This document shows positions 1-10,949 of a DNA stretch of 64,000 nt, piece by piece. The position numbers and the translations under genes are program-made. The first letter of the stretch is position 1; each line of letters starts with the position of its first letter. The notes under the pieces were generated by a model that was given only the letters and a program-made list of their open reading frames with translations, was not told the DNA's origin and did no database searches. Location: NCBI GenBank assembly GCA_036245525.1, contig BTPG01000003.1:159011897-159075896 (forward strand). Direction: 5' to 3'. Source of the DNA: Semisulcospira habei. Taxonomy: Eukaryota > Mollusca > Gastropoda > Semisulcospiridae.

Positions 1-123
1 AACCTACTTTACGGTGTATGTCCCCCATCACTCACAGCCTTCGATCACATGGGGACGTACCCAAGCGTTTCGCGGTACAGGAGGACGGTGCATTTCGTAA
101 GTACATGAACACAGAATGCGTGA

Positions 124-177
124 CGGTCTGTGATGTTGAACTTTGCGGCTCGGAGCTGCAAGGTCTACAATCACAGA
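124..177. repeat. Foldback hairpin, GTCTGTGA family (degenerate)
   Basis: Inverted repeat with outer arms GGTCTGTGAT and ATCACAGACC and inner arms around TTGCGGCTC/GAGCTGCAA. The same outer arm recurs at 519-575 and 15327-15385, so this is a dispersed hairpin family without TTAA borders. Confidence 0.6.
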
Positions 178-256
178 CCACTACAGACCACTACACTAAG
201 GTTTTCACACAGAAGCGAGAGTTAAGTTGGAATTACTTCAGCCTGCACAGTTCCGA

Positions 257-402
257 TATACTGACGAGCAAAAGAAATGCGACATTTTTGGAATCATCGG
301 AAAAACTACGAGCAAAAGACTGAATGCTACATTTTTGGAATCACAGGAAACACTGTATCCGATGATTCCGAAAATGTCGAATTTCTTTTGCTTATCAGTA
401 TA
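257..402. repeat. Foldback hairpin, GACGAGCAAAAG family
   Basis: Outer arms of about 45 bp (ACTGACGAGCAAAAGAAATG on the left, its near complement on the right) enclose a partial extra copy of the left arm at about 308-345. Related hairpins lie at 14068-14152 and 43086-43149. No TTAA border is visible. Confidence 0.65.
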
Positions 403-518
403 ATACAAAAACACTGTTGATTTTATCTTGTCCTGTCGTTCATCGCAACCACTCGGACAACTCACGTGGCAGACATACAATTATGCAAATGTTCTAAACC
501 TTGCTCACTGTAGGCCCG

Positions 519-575
519 TCTGTGACTTTTGATCTTACGGCTTTATGCCGTAAGGTCCAAAGTCACAGACCAGCA
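519..575. repeat. Foldback hairpin, GTCTGTGA family
   Basis: Near-perfect inverted repeat: GTCTGTGACTTT pairs with AAAGTCACAGAC, and the inner CTTACGGC pairs with GCCGTAAG around a 5-nt loop. It lies just upstream of the first repeat-bearing exon candidate. Confidence 0.7.
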
Positions 576-633
576 TTCATATATTTTAGTCCGTACCTCT
601 GACAAAGCCCGAATGTTTGTTTGCTGTGTCCAG

Positions 634-3600
634 CCGGAAGATGACTCTGATTGCGAGTCTGTTTTCACCGTCGTCTCCGCTGTCAAAACCACCACTACAT
701 GTACAACACGAACCACCACTAAAACAGGAACACCACCACCAGAAAGACAGCCATCGACACCTCCATGTACTTTGAACTTTCAAACGTCGCAAACTTTCGG
801 TCCAGCTAACTTTCAACCATCGCCATCTCCATATGCTGCTAACGTTCAACCACCGCTGTGTCCGTTTGCTGCTAATGTCCATCTATCGCCAGTTCCGTAT
901 GCTGCTCATTTTCATCCATCACCATATCCGTATACTGCGAACTTTCACTCGTCGCCATCTCCGTATGTTGCTAACTTTCAACCATCGAAATATTCCGATC
1001 CGGTTAACTTTCAAGCATCGCAACCTCTTCGTCCCGCTAACGTCCAAACAGTTGCATCCGATGACAGGCCACGGAATATACCGACCACAGCTTTGGGTGA
1101 ACTTGGCAGCAGAGGCAGCAGCAATAGAGCTCAAACACTGGCACTGAGCGTACATTATAATGGAACGAAGTATGCTGATGACAACACGAGCCCTCATCCT
1201 AATGGTAGATCGTGCACAGATGGCAATGTCAGCCCTCATCCTACTCAGAATATTGAAAGCAAGACAATCCTTCATCCTAATGGAACGCAGAATAATGAAA
1301 GCAAGACAAGCCTTCATCCTAATGGATCGCAGAATCCTGAAAGCAAGACAAGCCTTCATCCTAATGCAACGCAGTATACTGAAAGCAAGACAAGCCTTCA
1401 TCCTAATGCAACGCAGTATACTGAAAGCAAGACAAGCCTTCATCCTAATGCAACGCAGTATACTGAAAGCAAGACAAGCCTTCATCCTAATGCAACGCAG
1501 TATACTGAAAGCAAGACAAGCCTTCATCCTAATGAAACGCAGAATACTGAAAGCAAGACAAGCCTTCATTCTAATGCAACGCAGTATACTGAAAGCAAGA
1601 CAAGCCTTCATCCTAATGCAACGCAGTATACTGAAAGCAAGACAAGCCTTCATCCTAATGCAACGCAGTATACTGAAAGCAAGACAAGCCTTCATCCTAA
1701 TGGAACGCAGAATACTGAAAGCAAGACAAGCCTTCATCCTAATGGAACGCAGATAACTGAAAGCAACACAATCCTTCATCCTAGTGGAACGCAGAATACT
1801 GAAAGTAAGACAAGCCTTCATCCTAATGGAACGCAGAATCCTAAAAGCAAGACAAGCCTTCAACCTAAGGGAAAGCAGAATACTGAAAGCAACACAAGCC
1901 TTCATCCTAATGGAACGCAGAATATTGAACGCAAGACAAGCCTTCATCCTAATGGGACGCAGAATACTGAAAGCAACACAATCCTTCATCCTAAAGTAAC
2001 GCAGAATATTGAAAGAAAGAAGAGCCTTCATCCTAATGCCACGCTGAATACTGAAAGCAACACAAGCCTTCTTCATAAAGTAACGCAGAATACTGAAAGC
2101 AAGACAAGCCTTCATCCTAATGGAACGCAGATAACTGAAAGCAACACAATCCTTCATCCTAATGGAACGCAGAATACTGAAAGTAAGACAAGCCTTCATC
2201 CTAATGGAACGCAGAATCCTAAAAGCAAGACAAGCCTTCAACCTAAGGGAAAGCAGAATACTGAAAGCAACACAAGCCTTCATCCTAATGGAACGCAGAA
2301 TATTGAACGCAAGACAAGCTTTCATCCTAATGGGACGCAGTATACTGAAAGCAACACAATCCTTCATCCTAAAGTAACGCAGAATATTGAAAGAAAGAAG
2401 AGCCTTCATCCTAATGCCACGCTGAATACTGAAAGCAACACAAGCCTTCTTCATAAAGTAACGCCGAATACTGAAAGCAAGACAAGCCTTCATCCTAATG
2501 GAACGCAGCTAACTGAAAGCAACACAATCCTTCATCCTAATGGAACGCAGAATACTGAAAGCAAGACAAGCCTTCATCCTAATGGAACGCAGCTAACTGA
2601 AAGCAACACAGTCCTTCATCCTAATGGAACGCAGAATACTGAAAGCAAGACAAGCCTTCATCCTAATGGAACGCAGATAACTGAAAGCAACACAATCCTT
2701 CATCCTAATGGAACGCAGAATACTGAAAGTAAGACAAGCCTTCATCCTAATGGAACGCAGAATCCTAAAAGCAAGACAAGCCTTCAACCTAAGGGAAAGC
2801 AGAATACTGAAAGCAACACAAGCCTTCATCCTAATGGAACGCAGAATATTGAACGCAAGACAAGCCTTCATCCTAATGGGACGCAGTATACTGAAAGCAA
2901 CACAATCCTTCATCCTAAAGTAACGCAGAATATTGAAAGAAAGAAGAGCCTTCATCCTAATGCCACGCTGAATACTGAAAGCAACACAAGCCTTCTTCAT
3001 AAAGTAACGCCGAATACTGAAAGCAAGACAAGCCTTCATCCTAATGGAACGCAGCTAACTGAAAGCAACACAATCCTTCATCCTAATGGAACGCAGAATA
3101 CTGAAAGCAAGACAAGCCTTCATCCTAATGGAACGCAGATAACTGAAAGCAACACAATCCTTCATCCTAATGGAACGCAGAATACTGAAAGCAAGACAAG
3201 CCTTCATCCTAATGGAACGCAGATAACTGAAAGCAACACAATCCTTCATCCTAATGGAACACAGAATACTGAAAGTAAGACAAGCCTTCATCCTAATGGA
3301 ACGCAGAATCCTGAAAGCAAGACAAGCCTTCAACCTAAGGGAAAGCAGAATACTGAAAGCAACACAAGCCTTCATCCTAATGGAACGCAGAATATTGAAC
3401 GCAAGACAAGCCTTCATCCTAATGGGACGCAGAATACTGAAAGCAACACAATCCTTCATCCTAAAGTAACGCAGAATATTGAAAGAAAGACGAGCCTTCA
3501 TCCTAATGCCACGCTAAATACTGAAAGCAACACAAGCCTTCATCCTAATGGAACGCAGAATACTGAAAGCAACACAAGCCTTCTTCATAAAGTAACGCCG

Positions 3601-3806
3601 AATACTGAAAGCAAGACAAGCCTTTACCTTAAAGGAACGCCGAATATTGAAAGCAACACAGACCTTCATCCTTGCGATACACCGCACACAGATAACAACA
3701 TGACAATGGTTTCAACATGGATTGAAAGCTCAGTTAATTACAACGAAGAAATACATTCAGACGTTCCTGATCTCTCAGATGACGCAGTGTATCCACAAAA
3801 TGAAAG
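634..3806 (+). CDS. Candidate exon encoding a 14-residue tandem repeat protein
   Basis: The frame is open from before 590 to 3984. A good phase-0 acceptor (pyrimidine-rich TTTGCTGTGTCCAG) puts the exon start at 634; another AG at 588-589 would give a different phase. The exon opens with an acidic, Thr-rich and Pro-rich part (ANFQPSPSPYAANVQP-like motifs, residues about 35-150) and continues at 1230-3680 with about 57 copies of a 42-bp unit encoding TESKTSLHPNGTQN-type 14-mers. Each unit carries an N-x-T sequon (NGT or NAT), and NTS occurs in some; these would matter only if the protein is secreted. After the repeats comes an acidic tail (about 3690-3800). No strong donor is visible near the end; AG|GTATTT at about 3806 is the best, in phase 2. 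I do not recognise the protein. It may be a 5' exon of the testin-like gene downstream. Confidence 0.5.
1230..3680 (+). repeat. 42-bp coding minisatellite with higher-order repeats
   Basis: About 57 in-frame 42-bp units. Units 1-12 are nearly uniform (ESKTSLHPNATQY type). From about 1750 onward, distinctive variant units (PKSKTSLQPKGKQN, IERKKSLHPNATLN, TESNTSLLHKVTPN) return as blocks at offsets of 378, 546 and 546 bp (9, 13 and 13 units), which shows block duplication above the single-unit level. Confidence 0.9.
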
Positions 3807-3987
3807 GTATTTAGTAGCTACGGAGCCACACGGAAATCGTTTCGGCTTGTTGGTCTCTTTCGGGGAAAAAAGAGCTCCACAAGCCGACACTTTGTCTTCT
3901 GTGTGCTTCAGCATAATGCAGTTTTTTTTCTCTCCCCAAATTCTCGACTTTTGTTTCATCCATCATTTTCAAATATCATGTTAGCGC

Positions 3988-4053
3988 CTTGGCTGTCCAT
4001 AGTGCTTTTTGTTCAGGTGATTTCTGCAGGAAAGCACTATGGACAGCCAAAGG
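3988..4053. repeat. Foldback hairpin, family C variant
   Basis: Arms CTTGGCTGTCCATAGTGCTT and its complement around about 20 nt, with TTAG rather than TTAA at the borders. It is related to the 84-bp family C elements at 4471 and 9598. Confidence 0.65.
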
Positions 4054-4268
4054 GTTAGTGTACGCAAACACCACCTAACGGCAAGAGGCAATGGACCTCA
4101 CGAGTCGTTGCATTGTTTGGGGGGGGGGGGGGGGGGTGTTTCAGGTTGACCTACACCTCTTCAATGCTGGCCTTAAATTATATCCGCGTTCCTTGGACGG
4201 ATGGGGTATTTGACTTTAAATATGCCAAGGTTTCAAACTGCCTGGTGAAGAAGAGTTAACCAATTTAA
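4054..4268. other. Non-coding gap with a G homopolymer
   Basis: Between two hairpins. It holds a run of about 19 G at 4120-4137 and nothing else I can assign. Confidence 0.5.
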
Positions 4269-4466
4269 CCAGGGGCGCATTTCCTAGATTTTGGATGTGT
4301 CATCGAACGACTGTGTCAGCTGCAGAAGGATGAATCGACTATACTGAGTAATTCACGGTTAGTGCCAGATAAACTTGGCGCCCTCAGACGCCAAGCTGAT
4401 CTGGCACTGCCCTTGAATTATCGTGGTCGATTCATCTTCTGTTGTACGGCGTCGGGGCTAAATGGG
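4269..4466. mobile_element. TTAA-bounded foldback MITE, family B2
   Basis: The inner hairpin (AGTGCCAGATAAACTTGGCG and its complement, about 4363-4422) sits in a B2 frame ending GGGGCTAAATGGGTTAA. The right TTAA is 4467-4470; the left end (TTAA at 4265-4268) is diverged. The right TTAA is shared with the adjacent family C element. Confidence 0.7.
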
Positions 4467-4470
4467 TTAA

Positions 4471-4554
4471 CCCTTTGGCTGTCCGTAGCGGTTTTTGTCG
4501 CGACGATTCCTGCAGGAATCATGGCGACAACAACCGCTACCGACAGCCAAAGAG
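4471..4554. mobile_element. TTAA-bounded foldback MITE, family C (84 bp)
   Basis: TTAA at 4467-4470 and 4555-4558 flank an 84-bp near-palindrome (CCCTTTGGCTGTC...GACAGCCAAAGAG) whose centre is CCTGCAGG. Its right border is 14 bp upstream of the proposed exon start at 4573. TTAA targets with CCC termini resemble piggyBac-type MITEs; that assignment is inferred. Confidence 0.85.
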
Positions 4555-4572
4555 TTAAACTTTCATTTTGAG

Positions 4573-5682
4573 AGGTGCGTCAGTTCCAGGGGCGAGTGGT
4601 CTAACGAAGACAGAATGTCAGAACGCGTGGCAGACGACAAAAAACACAGTCTCCAAAGCACAGACGACTGTGTAACAGCATCTACAATGCACGGGCGGAA
4701 AGTGAGTCAGCATAGTGCAGTTTCAACATGTGGGTTTATGGAAATAAGTCCAGCATCCGAGGAAGCGAAAGGCATGGGTCCTAGCAATGTAGTCAACACT
4801 GAGAGCAATACGGCAGGGTCTTCAGCAATTTCTGAAGTTAGTGTGAGGGTGCAACCAACGTGTACTGATGACAATATGACAGTGCGTCCAACATTTACCG
4901 ATGACGATTTGGCGGTGGGTCCAGTGCATACTGATAGCATTATGGCAGTGCGTCCAGAGTTTGCAAATGACAATATGGCAGTGCGTCCAGCGTTTACTGA
5001 TGACAGTATGGCATTGCGGCCGGCGTTTACCGACTACAGTTTGGCAGTGTGTCCAGTGAATACTGATGACAGTTTGGCAGTGCGTCCAGTGAATATTGAT
5101 GACAGTTTGGCAGTGCATCCAATGAATAATGATGACAGTTTGGCAGTGCGTCCAGTGAATACTGATGTCAGTTTGGCAGTGCGTCCAGTGAATACTGATG
5201 ACAGTTTGTCAGTGCGTCCAGTGAATACTGATGTCAGTTTGGCAGTGTGTCCAGTGAATACTGATGTCAGTTTGGCATTGCGTCCAGTGAATACTGATGT
5301 CAGTTTGGCAGTGCATCCAGTGAATACTGATGACAGTTTGGCAGTGCGTCCAGTGAATACTGATGTCAGTTTGGCAGTGCGTCCAGTGAATACTGATGAC
5401 AGTTTGTCAGTGCGTCCAAAGTTTGCCGATGACGGTATACCAACGGATAGTGTATCAACGCATGCTGGCAGTACGTATTCAGCACGTCAAAGGAAAGACA
5501 CTGTGAACACTGTTGTAAGCAGTACAAGAAGGAGAACAACGCGCCCAACGTGGGAATATAACTTCAGTCCTGAAGGTTCAGTTTTTGTCGATTTTTCTCT
5601 GAGACCACCGGACTGTGCCAACAGAGTTTCAACGATGAACTCGGTGTGTCCTACAGCAACCCCACAGATGGCACTGATAATC
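4573..5682 (+). CDS. Candidate exon with 11-residue tandem repeats
   Basis: A 370-codon, phase 0-0 exon. The acceptor TTTCATTTTGAG|AGG is modest; the donor ATC|GTAAGT at 5683 is strong. A charged N-terminal part (residues 1-90) is followed at 4855-5425 by about 17 copies of a 33-bp unit encoding TDDSLAVRPVN-type 11-mers, then a Ser/Thr/Arg-rich stretch and WEYNFSPEGSVFVDF near the end. No known domain is visible. Matching phases with the next candidate (6829) and with the PET-gene exon at 28109 fit membership of one gene, but no sequence similarity proves it. Confidence 0.5.
4855..5425 (+). repeat. 33-bp coding minisatellite
   Basis: About 17 in-frame units of the type GATGACAGTTTGGCAGTGCG + TCCAGTGAATACT, with GATGAC/GATGTC and GCAGTG/TCAGTG alternating as the main variants. 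The unit length (33 bp) keeps the frame. Confidence 0.88.
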
Positions 5683-5821
5683 GTAAGTCTGAGATTCGCA
5701 AACACGTGCATGAATGTAAATTATAATAAGGAAACATAAAGCAATTCGAAACAGATCGTTTTGAGGAGAATGTCCGACCCTCCCCCCTCTCCCCTCGTAC
5801 CTTTTCAAATCTAGACTTTAA

Positions 5822-6110
<289 letters not shown>

Positions 6111-6142
6111 CGCCCCCCCCCCTCCCCCACAAAACCCATTTT

Positions 6143-6215
6143 AACTCATTCTAGACGTAAAGCATACGGATACGCGGCTGTAACCGTGTATCCGTATGCC
6201 ATACGTCTGGAATCA
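6143..6215. repeat. Foldback hairpin, family D variant
   Basis: TTAACTCATTCTAGACGTA on the left; arms GCATACGGATACGCGG and its complement meet around a short loop; the right side reads ATACGTCTGGAATCAAG without a TTAA. Diverged relative of the family D elements at 11474 and 15125. Confidence 0.65.
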
Positions 6216-6446
6216 AGACGAGGCGCTCGTTCATCTCTTGCTTGCCAGAGATCGACAGCGACAGTTTATGTATTCACTTAACTGCGTCATCAGAAGTATT
6301 ACATCTACATACTTTGTGTGTGTGCTAGTCTGTGATTTTAAACCTTACGGCGTAGGCAAAAGAGAGATCAGCACATACATGCGCGCGTAACCTCAAGTTC
6401 TTTAACCCCAATGCCGCATTCCCCACATTTTCGAGGAGTCACTTAA

Positions 6447-6652
6447 CTCATTCTACCCCAACACCGAAATCCCAAAATGTTGCCGTTGTCCTCTGAAGAC
6501 TGCATTGCAGTGCAGGACACAGATCAACCATGATAGTTCAAGGGTGATGCCAGAATAGGTTGGCGCCCATAGGCGCTAACCTATTCTGGCATCACCCTTG
6601 AACTATCATGGTCGATCCTTATCTTGCTGTGGTGTGTCTGGGGTAGAATGCG
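6447..6652. mobile_element. TTAA-bounded foldback MITE, family B (206 bp)
   Basis: TTAA at 6443-6446 and 6653-6656. Termini CTCATTCTACCCC and GGGGTAGAATGCG. The inner near-perfect hairpin (about 6528-6616) has the private variant AGGTT in one arm and AACCT in the other. It has the same length as the copy at 51899-52104 but the opposite orientation. Confidence 0.88.
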
Positions 6653-6656
6653 TTAA

Positions 6657-6805
6657 CTATGTACCAGTTGCAGTGTTGAATCAAATATTATTCAAGGGTA
6701 GTGTCAGATTAGCTTGGCGCCCGAAGGCGCCAAGCTAATCTGGCACTACGCTTGAATCACCTTAGTCGATCCATCTCCTGCTGCAGCGCATCGGGACTAA
6801 ATGGG
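6657..6805. mobile_element. TTAA-bounded foldback MITE, family B2
   Basis: Shares the TTAA at 6653-6656 with the previous element and has TTAA at 6806-6809 on the right. The hairpin core is TTAGCTTGGCGCC...GGCGCCAAGCTAA at about 6709-6743. It ends 19 bp before the proposed acceptor of the exon at 6829. Confidence 0.8.
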
Positions 6806-6828
6806 TTAATTGTTTCTAATCTGTCTAG

Positions 6829-7470
6829 TCAGCAAGGATGTCCTCAATTTCCTTAACACCAACAAACACACCCGAGACACTAGAGACACTTACACAACCA
6901 GTGTCACAACCTCCACCACCACCTGTTCGCACCTCGACGTCCTCAGTACGACGAGTGTCAACATCATCGCCGTCACAACAGCTGACACCTAGTAATTCCA
7001 GGCCCACAGTTGCTCCATCACCGCCGAAGGTGGACGAAGGCTTGCAAAATAGTACCGAAAGCGAAGCAGTAAGGAAAGTTAGCTACGTTGATGAAACTTC
7101 GAGAAAAGATAACTGCGGCCCGCGGGAAACGCAGAGGAAAGATTCAGCCGTCAGTGAGACATCAGCGAAAGGTAACTCCGCCACCAGAAGAATAAAAACA
7201 GAACTAGATGCCATACTGGGGACTGGGAACTATGAAAGTAGGGCATCGCAGAACGATCTTCCCGTCTTTGAAATAGCGAAGAGAAATAAACGCATGTTTC
7301 AGTCGTGTTCGGAAAACACTTCTGCACGTGAGGCAAGTGCAGAAGTGAATTCAGGTCAAAGGTCGAAGGCCACTAATGCCTCTGATTTGCCACAGTCGCA
7401 CCATGTTCCAGAGGGTTCGCCATGCCGCGGGCCGTTGCGACCATCGACAGTCAGAAGGAGGGTGTTTAGC
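6829..7470 (+). CDS. Candidate Ser/Thr/Pro-rich exon
   Basis: A 214-codon exon, phase 0-0: acceptor TTTCTAATCTGTCTAG|TCA and donor AGC|GTACGT at 7471. The first 65 residues are Thr/Ser/Pro-rich (TPTNTPETLETLTQP); the rest is polar with Lys/Glu/Ser and no recognised domain, ending in an Arg-rich RRRVF. It lacks the tandem repeats of the two exons before it. An internal exon of an intrinsically disordered protein is the best reading. The reading frame could also be a chance long frame, but its two matching splice signals argue against that. Confidence 0.5.
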
Positions 7471-7510
7471 GTACGTGTTTCGCGTCTGCACCAGTAATAT
7501 AAATTAATAT

Positions 7511-7729
7511 AATAGACGATTTTCGGAAATCAGAACTAGGTCAAAATTGCACGTGTTTGGACGAAAACAGCGGATGAAAACCCCGGACAAACATGTCACA
7601 CAAAAGCAATGGATTAAAAGCCCAGACAAACATGCGATATCGCATGTTTGTCCGGGCTTTTGATCCACTGTTTTCGTCAGTCAAAACACGTCTAATTTTG
7701 ACCTATGATTTTCGAAGAACGTCTATTAT
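7511..7729. repeat. Long imperfect palindrome, family K
   Basis: Outer arms ATAGACGATTTTCGGAAATC and TCGAAGAACGTCTAT, an inner pair GTTTTCGTC/GACGAAAAC, and a central hairpin ACAAACATGCGATATCGCAT. A related but more broken copy is at 14150-14370, and a fragment follows the exon donor at 13825. Confidence 0.65.
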
Positions 7730-7985
7730 GGGGTGAATCAGTGGTTTGACCTTTGGGTCCATAGGTAATGGTACGCTGTTAACGACACACTGGTTACCGG
7801 TACCTCATGTGATGGGCTTCGATCAAGGGAGGAAACCAGTGTTCTCTTAACAGTCTCTGCCAGCAGGCAGCTTTTGTGGCTGCCTACTGGCCGTAACAAT
7901 TACCAAACTGAACCTGTGAACAGGAAGAGGAACCATGCCGTGTTAGGGTTTCTCTAAGGCATATCGGATACCTCGAAACATGGTG
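7730..7985. other. Non-coding spacer
   Basis: Only a short hairpin (GCCAGCAGGCAGC with its complement, about 7859-7890) stands out. Confidence 0.5.
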
Positions 7986-7989
7986 TTAA

Positions 7990-8175
7990 CCCCTTCACTG
8001 CCGAGTAAAACACTACTGCAAGAGGCATAGATCCTCATGAGCCCCCGCAATTGCGGGGGCTCATGAGGATCTATGCCTCTTGCTGAAACCAATTTGTATT
8101 CATTATTCATGGGACAGCTGAAGCTCTCGCGTTAAATTTCAGACGTACAATGCACGTACAGTGGCAATGAAGAGG
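7990..8175. mobile_element. TTAA-bounded foldback MITE, family A (186 bp)
   Basis: TTAA at 7986-7989 and 8176-8179; left terminus CCCCTTCACTGCCGAG. The central hairpin of about 66 bp (8018-8083) is perfect, with arms GCAAGAGGCATAGATCCTCA and GAGCCCCCGC. This is the most numerous family in the window. Confidence 0.88.
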
Positions 8176-8207
8176 TTAAGTAAAATTAAAAGTAAATTAG
8201 GAATATC

Positions 8208-8357
<150 letters not shown>

Positions 8358-8775
8358 TTGCGTCGGTCATCATTTTTACATGTTCCAGTTTGCAAGTAGT
8401 ACGGTCTCATCAGCCTTCTCAAATGACAGGACAGTGACGAGTATGCAGAACGCATCAGGGTTATCACTTGTACGACGACCACCACCATCATCAACACGGA
8501 CATTACTCCTCCCTACACGACCCGTCGACACCCCTCCAAGCCAGTCTGTTGCAACAGTCGTTTTTCCTTGAATTACCTGCCGCCACTGGACGACAGTGAA
8601 ATTTCGCCCAGGTTCTGTCTGATGTCCCCAGCGGATGGACCAGCGAGGCTCGTGCTGGTCTGACCCCCAGTGACCGTGAGCGATGAGGCTGACAAGAGTA
8701 AAGTTTCGTTTGCAACCAACGACTCCCAACAAGGCGGATATCCAGCTTGTACCATGAGCATAGACAACACTCCAG

Positions 8776-9125
8776 ACATCTGCAAGAGGCATAGATCCCC
8801 TTGAGCCCTAACATCTGCAAGAGGCATAGATCTCATTGAGCCCTAACATCTGCAAGAGGCATAGATCTCATTGAGCCCTAACATCTCCAAGAGGCATAGA
8901 TCCCATTGAGCCCTAACATCTCCAAGAGGCATAGATCCCATTGAGCCCTAACATCTCCAAGAGGCATGGATCCCACTGAGCCCTAACATATCCAAGAGGC
9001 ATAGATCTCATTGAGCCCTAACATATCCAAGAGGCATGGATCCCATTGAGCCCTAACATATCCAAGAGGCATAGATCCCATTGAGCCCTATCATCTCCAA
9101 GAGGCATAGATCCTCATGAGCCCGC
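8776..9125. repeat. 35-bp tandem repeat (10 units) made from one hairpin arm
   Basis: Ten direct copies of a 35-bp unit starting ACATCTGCAAGAGGCATAGA. The unit equals the left arm of the family A/I hairpins, but no opposite arms are present. The preceding 200 bp (8575-8775) resemble the family I frame (CGTTTGCAACCAACGACTCC). Confidence 0.93.
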
Positions 9126-9174
9126 TGAATATGTCAACGGTGTGACCCAGGCATTGGGCAGATCAGGTTTCAAG

Positions 9175-9245
9175 GTAATAATGTCCCAATGCGCAAAAGG
9201 CCATCGGGCCGACGACGGCCCGATGGCCTTATTCTGGCCTCATGG
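9175..9245. repeat. Foldback hairpin, family F
   Basis: Perfect arms AAGGCCATCGGGCC and GGCCCGATGGCCTT (about 9198-9231), preceded by the family-specific CCCAATGCGCAAA. Family F recurs at 11868, 43506 and 44616. Confidence 0.7.
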
Positions 9246-9597
9246 AAGCTTAGAGGTTCAAGAAATTGGAATAAGTTTGTTTGAAGTTAGTCTTTGTTAC
9301 CAAACCATTGCAATATGCATTCTAATCAATACGAAACTGTCATCTTGCAGTTAAGTGCCCTTTTTAAAGTAAATAAGAACGGCAAAGCCATCATGGCTAA
9401 CGTGCACGATTCACATCATTTATCTGACGACCTTGATCTTTTTGACAGGTCACTCATGTGAGCAAAAGTTTAAGTGTCAAATGTCAATAGTACTATTATA
9501 ATCCTATTTTTTGTCATCGTATGTGCATTTGGATGACTTTTTAGGGGCTGTCAGCCAAATTAGCTTGCATAGGAAGGTCTAATTGAAACGTTGTTAA

Positions 9598-9681
9598 ACC
9601 TTTGCGAGTCGGTAGCGGTTTTAGTTGCGATGATTCCTGCAGGAGTCATCGCGACTAAAACCGCTACAGACGCGCAAAGGG
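9598..9681. mobile_element. TTAA-bounded foldback MITE, family C (84 bp)
   Basis: TTAA at 9594-9597 and 9682-9685 with the same 84-bp length as the copy at 4471. The arms (GCGATGATTCCTGCAGG at the centre) match closely. Confidence 0.88.
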
Positions 9682-9689
9682 TTAACAAT

Positions 9690-10720
9690 GCCTGAAAACT
9701 TACATTCTATCACCAAATAGGCAATTTTCGCACATTACTGGCCTCCTGTGACACTTGACCTTTCAGAGGGATTGTCCAGTTCGATATGCACGTTTGTTTT
9801 GTTTTTGGCGCTTTATTGATCCACTGGGACCTTGAACGTTCAGTGTAATGGAACTCAGATTGGTGAGAAAACCCAACGAAGAAGGAAACACGCATAGAAA
9901 AGACATTTACAACACAGTTTATTAATATTTAATCCTTCTTTCAAACTAGACATGTATAACAAGTACACGACTGACTTGGAAGTTATCTTATCGTGATGAG
10001 AAGATACAACTTTCTGTAGGACGTGAAAAAATAGACGAAGAACGCAAAGTGCATGATATTAGAAGTAACACAAAACGTGACGTCAGTTGTGTCAAAAAGA
10101 CAGAGCTGAAGAGGAAAATAAGTACGTGCGGAGCGCGTGGTAAAGAGAGAGAGAGAGAGAGAGAGAGGACGTGTGTGTGCGTGCGTATGTGCGGTACGTA
10201 GAAAAAAGAAAGAAAGGAGGGGAAATAGAAAAAAAAACTGCTTTGTAACTGATTTCTAAGCATCTTTCTTTCTTCGTTTGGTTCTTCCGTTGCATTGTAC
10301 ACGCTTGGCAGTCGCCTTTTTGGTCTGAACTCAGATTGGCGTGTTCTAGACGCAATCTGTGGATAAAGTTTAAAAAACAAAACAAAAAAAAACAACACCT
10401 AGAAGTCTGATTGTCTTGCACAACGAAGAAGACACATAGTAGGGGCACTCTTCAAACCCGTGCAAAAGTCCGCATTGTGGTATTTTTTCCTAAGTAGTTT
10501 AATAAAAGCATGGAAAGCAGGAGTCTAAGAAAAGAAAAAAACGTCATAGTTGAGGCCAATTACACCTCTGACGTCAAATTACCTGTACGTTTGTACGTTC
10601 CACTTCACTATCATAAGTTATAAAAAATATCTCTAGTTAGGACTTTTTCAGAATGAGAGGTGTGAGGAAATAAACAGTACATTTTTATTAGTGACCACGC
10701 TCTCAGCAAGAGTACGCTAT
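9690..10720. other. Non-coding stretch
   Basis: No exon or known repeat is evident. A short (AG)n at 10145-10167 and A-rich runs around 10200-10240 and 10370-10400 are the only low-complexity features. Confidence 0.5.
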
Positions 10721-10726
10721 GTTTAA

Positions 10727-10934
10727 CCCTTTCAGGTCCGAGAAAATTTGAACACCACCCAACTGTAAGAGGTATAGATCCTCTTGAGCCCTCGCAGTAG
10801 CGGGCGGCTCACGAGGATCTATGCCTCCTGCTGACACCACTTTAAATCCATGTTCCTGAGACATCTAGGTTTGTTGTGTGTTGAATTAACGAAGACTGCA
10901 GAGACACAGTCTGCGACAGCCGGCACTAAACGGG
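10727..10934. mobile_element. TTAA-bounded foldback MITE, family A (208 bp)
   Basis: TTAA at 10723-10726 and 10935-10938. Central hairpin at 10764-10834 with GAGGCATAGATCC-like arms; the loop-proximal GC part has diverged (GCAGTAGCGGGCGGC). Confidence 0.85.
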
Positions 10935-10949
10935 TTAATGAAGTTATAC

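Noticed and set aside
919..2493. 524-codon minus-strand open frame (MKACLAFSI-type repeats)
   Set aside because: Antisense shadow of the 42-bp coding repeat; no splice or start context, and the composition follows the repeat.
8776..9125. CRISPR array (regular 35-bp repeats)
   Set aside because: The units are contiguous without unique spacers and the DNA is eukaryotic; it is a minisatellite.
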